Shown: positions 41,397-43,299 of the stretch, piece after piece
How the letters are laid out: every line of letters starts with the position of its first letter
Position numbering within the stretch: the stretch's first letter is position 1
NCBI RefSeq assembly: GCF_000406965.1
Contig: NZ_KE136363.1
Location: 112,469 to 155,767 of the forward strand
Direction of reading: 5' to 3'
Source: Enterococcus avium ATCC 14025
GTDB taxonomy: Bacteria; Bacillota; Bacilli; Lactobacillales; Enterococcaceae
DNA length: 43,299 nt
Notes under the pieces: generated by a model
What the model saw: only the letters and a program-made list of their open reading frames with translations
The model's database searches: none
What the model was told of the DNA's origin: nothing
Position numbers and translations under genes: made by a program

Positions 41397-42245
41397 ATGA
41401 CGATTCAATGGTTCCCAGGGCATATGGCGAAGGCACGTCGAGAAGTTTCTGAAAAATTAAAGTTTGTAGATATTGTTTTTGAACTGATTGATGCGCGTTT
41501 GCCTTTATCCTCACGCAATCCGATGCTGGATCAAATTGTACAGCAAAAACCGCGGTTGATTTTATTGAACAAAGCAGATTTAGCTGATCCAGCTCAAACT
41601 ACTTTATGGGTAAATTATTTCCGTGAGCAAGGTCATCACGTATTGGCGTTAACAGCTAAGAATGATAAAAGTGTGAAGCAAATTGTTCCTGCTAGTAAAA
41701 AAGTATTGGCGGAAAAAATGGCTCGCGATAAAGAAAGAGGGTTAAAATCACGTGCGATTCGGGCGATGGTGCTTGGCATTCCGAATGTTGGAAAATCAAC
41801 ATTGCTAAATCATTTAGCAGGAAAAAAAATCGCTAGTACTGGTAACCGTCCAGGCGTCACTAAAGGGCAGCAATGGCTGCGTTTTGGTTCGCAATTAGAA
41901 TTATTAGATACTCCAGGAATTTTGTGGCCTAAATTTGAAGATCCAGCAGTTGGTAAAAAGTTAGCGCTAACTGGAGCGATTAAGGATGATCTTTTGCATT
42001 TAGATGATTTGGCACTTTATCTGTTAGAAGTTTTTCGCCGCTTCTATCCATTGCAATTAAAAGAACGTTATAAATTAACAGAAGACGACTTATTTATGGA
42101 GTTGCCTGAGTTATTATTGCTGATATCAGAAAAACGAGGTTTCAAAGATGATTATGAACGTGCCAGTGAGATGCTGATTCTTGAATTGCGACAAGGAAAA
42201 TTGGGCCGTTTCACCTTGGATCGCTACGAGGAGTTGAGTGTTTAA
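41397..42245 (+). CDS. rbgA: Ribosome biogenesis GTPase RbgA (YlqF)
   Basis: A 282-residue circularly permuted GTPase needed for late 50S assembly. The motif order is permuted as expected: LLNKADLAD (G4) at about 56-64 comes before GIPNVGKST (G1) at 127-135, then TKGQQW and LLDTPGILWP (G3). The opening IQWFPGHMAKARRE is a family signature. A C-terminal RNA-binding helical domain follows. AGGAGG precedes the ATG. It overlaps rnhB by one base (TAATG). Confidence 0.96.
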   Translation: MTIQWFPGHMAKARREVSEKLKFVDIVFELIDARLPLSSRNPMLDQIVQQKPRLILLNKADLADPAQTTLWVNYFREQGHHVLALTAKNDKSVKQIVPASKKVLAEKMARDKERGLKSRAIRAMVLGIPNVGKSTLLNHLAGKKIASTGNRPGVTKGQQWLRFGSQLELLDTPGILWPKFEDPAVGKKLALTGAIKDDLLHLDDLALYLLEVFRRFYPLQLKERYKLTEDDLFMELPELLLLISEKRGFKDDYERASEMLILELRQGKLGRFTLDRYEELSV

Positions 42246-43012
42246 TGGAAAAATTATCAATTAGTGCAATTAAAGCAGAGTTAAAAACAATCATTTCAGC
42301 AGATGATCATCGTTTGGCAGAATTTCGTCAGGATACACGTAAAGGTGTCCAATTGGCAATAAGCCAATGGCAAAGGCAGCAGGACAAGCAAGTTGCATTA
42401 GCGGAAAAATATCGAGAAATGTCGATTTTTGAAAATGAAAAGAAATCACAAGGTTTTCAGGCAATTTGCGGCATTGATGAAGTTGGTCGCGGACCTCTGG
42501 CTGGTCCAGTTGTAGCGGCAGCCGTGATACTGAATGATGAGCATGAAATTTTAGGTTTGAATGATTCGAAACAACTTTCGGCGCATAAACGGGAAGAGCT
42601 GGTAAAGGAAATTAAGAAGAACGCTCGGGCTATCGGCATTGGAGAAGCAACGGCCGAAGAAATTGATCAGTTGAATATTTATCAGGCGACGAAAGTTGCA
42701 ATGCAAAGAGCAATTGATCAACTACAAATTACACCAGACTGTTTATTGATTGATGCAATGGTTTTAGATAATGGGTTACCCCAGGAGAAAATTATCAAAG
42801 GAGATGCCAGATCGGTTTCGATTGCGGCTGCCAGTATCATCGCAAAGGTCTATCGTGATGAGTGGATGGCTGAATACGGCGAAAGGTATCCGGCTTATGG
42901 TTTTGCTAAAAATGCTGGATATGGAACTAGAGAACATCTACAAGCAATTGAAGAACAAGGTATTTTACCGATACATCGCAAAACATTTGCACCAATTAAA
43001 AATTTATACTAA
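42245..43012 (+). CDS. rnhB: Ribonuclease HII
   Basis: Removes ribonucleotides from DNA-RNA hybrids and misincorporated ribonucleotides from DNA. The 255-residue protein has an N-terminal helical extension (about 60 residues), as in Bacillus RNase HII, and then the catalytic core: CGIDEVGRGPLAGPVVAAAV (Asp78, Glu79), LLIDAMVL (Asp170) and the later Asp in IIAKVYRDEWM. It is translationally coupled to rbgA, a conserved Firmicutes pair. Confidence 0.96.
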   Translation: MEKLSISAIKAELKTIISADDHRLAEFRQDTRKGVQLAISQWQRQQDKQVALAEKYREMSIFENEKKSQGFQAICGIDEVGRGPLAGPVVAAAVILNDEHEILGLNDSKQLSAHKREELVKEIKKNARAIGIGEATAEEIDQLNIYQATKVAMQRAIDQLQITPDCLLIDAMVLDNGLPQEKIIKGDARSVSIAAASIIAKVYRDEWMAEYGERYPAYGFAKNAGYGTREHLQAIEEQGILPIHRKTFAPIKNLY

Positions 43013-43014
43013 AG

Positions 43015-43072
43015 AAAATCCTTCTTTTTTTTGTATCTTTTTGATAAAGAAACTGAAAAGAGGGATTTTTTT
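43015..43072 (+). terminator. Terminator after rnhB
   Basis: AAAATCC with TCTTTT pairs with AAAAGA plus GGATTTT across a long loop and runs into T. It begins 2 bp after the rnhB stop. Confidence 0.55.
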
Positions 43073-43159
43073 GAAGAACGAATTTTTGTTACGATTGAGT
43101 TTAGTCGGCTCTTCGTCAAATCGTGTTGGTGAAGACAAATTTGAATAAAACTTAGTCCG

Positions 43160-43193
43160 ATATGCGACGCGTTCTGTGCGCCGCATATTTTTT
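43160..43193 (+). terminator. Hairpin at the right IS edge, terminator for inward transcription
   Basis: ATATGCGACGC and GCGCCGCATAT form a stem with one mismatch, followed by six T on the plus strand. It should stop rnhB read-through before it runs antisense into the transposase. Confidence 0.55.
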
Positions 43194-43299
43194 AGTTTTC
43201 AAAGATCAGACCTTGTTGTAAATAGATCCGTGCCCGAAAGTTATAAAAGTTGCGATAACCAAACGCAATTCGTTTAATCAGCTTGATCTTGTTATTCAG
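43192..43299 (-). CDS. ISL3-family transposase, C-terminal fragment (runs off the right edge)
   Basis: The last 35 codons of the same transposase as at the left end, including LIKRIAFGYRNFYNFRARIY and the stop TAA at 43192-43194. The protein sequence is identical to the left copy over this stretch. Confidence 0.85.
   Translation of the reverse strand: MNNKIKLIKRIAFGYRNFYNFRARIYLQQGLIFEN

Larger units (their letters stand above)
43107..43299 (-). mobile_element. ISL3-family insertion sequence, 3' part (right copy)
   Basis: An inverted copy of the element at 1-436, running off the right edge. Its end is GGCTCTTCGTCAAATCGTG at 43107. Identity to the left copy starts exactly there. It lies 94 bp after the rnhB stop. 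One base differs in the hairpin stem and the A run is one shorter, so it is a separate copy. Confidence 0.85.

Noticed and set aside
42771-43186. Extra frames over the end of rnhB and the IS edge
   Set aside because: They are out of frame with rnhB, have no ribosome sites, and cross the terminator and the IS boundary.

Overview
The window looks like a chromosomal segment of a low-GC Gram-positive coccus, most likely Enterococcus or a close relative. The reasons are the gene order (dnaG-rpoD, fur-xerD-ribT-scpA-scpB-rluB, ypbB-recQ, cmk-rpsA-der-hup, ypiA-ypiB, rbgA-rnhB), an FMN riboswitch in front of ribU, a MapZ-like division protein and an ISL3-type insertion sequence. Nearly all of it is core housekeeping DNA. 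There is no prophage, CRISPR array, tRNA or rRNA gene. Species assignment is inference from gene content.

Both ends lie inside near-identical copies of one ISL3-family element in inverted orientation, with the transposase 3' ends facing inward. Inside them, from left to right: a leftward pair (alpha/beta hydrolase, mprF) for cell-envelope defence; a membrane-anchored lysozyme-like protein; dnaG and rpoD; a zinc-ribbon membrane protein that I read as MapZ; cvfB; fur with two Per/Fur-type operators; xerD-ribT-scpA-scpB-rluB (chromosome resolution, condensin partners, 23S rRNA modification); the FMN riboswitch and ribU; divergent fer and ypbB-recQ; a LysM protein; cmk, rpsA, der and hup.

The second half holds an unrecognised membrane protein with one EF-hand loop and a Gln-rich tail; an operon of a degenerate 3-dehydroquinate-synthase-like protein with ypiA and ypiB; a leftward YitT transporter-like gene; the overlapping trio ypjD (MazG-like), cca and an FlK-type thioesterase; an unrecognised conserved gene; a MarR regulator under a conspicuous GGTACC operator array; an intergenic structured repeat; an ABC-F protein (YfmR type); dihydrofolate reductase; DegV; ypmR-ypmS; yozE; ctpA-lepB; and a C45/penicillin-acyltransferase-like hydrolase. 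A 1.15-kb AT-rich gap follows, with a possible decayed small toxin locus and a structured leader, and then rbgA-rnhB.

The items most worth a second look are: the DHQS-like protein that has lost the metal-binding HxxxH motif but stays next to ypiA-ypiB; the GGTACC array in front of marR; the 146-bp inverted-repeat element at 31384-31529; the IR-bounded mini-locus at 40804-40914; the structured leader of rbgA; the two Per/Fur boxes at fur; and the fer promoter buried in the ypbB coding sequence. I do not see a clear new defence or biosynthetic system. TTG start codons are frequent (at least eight genes by ribosome-binding-site position), so several starts given here are internal to the longest open frame.
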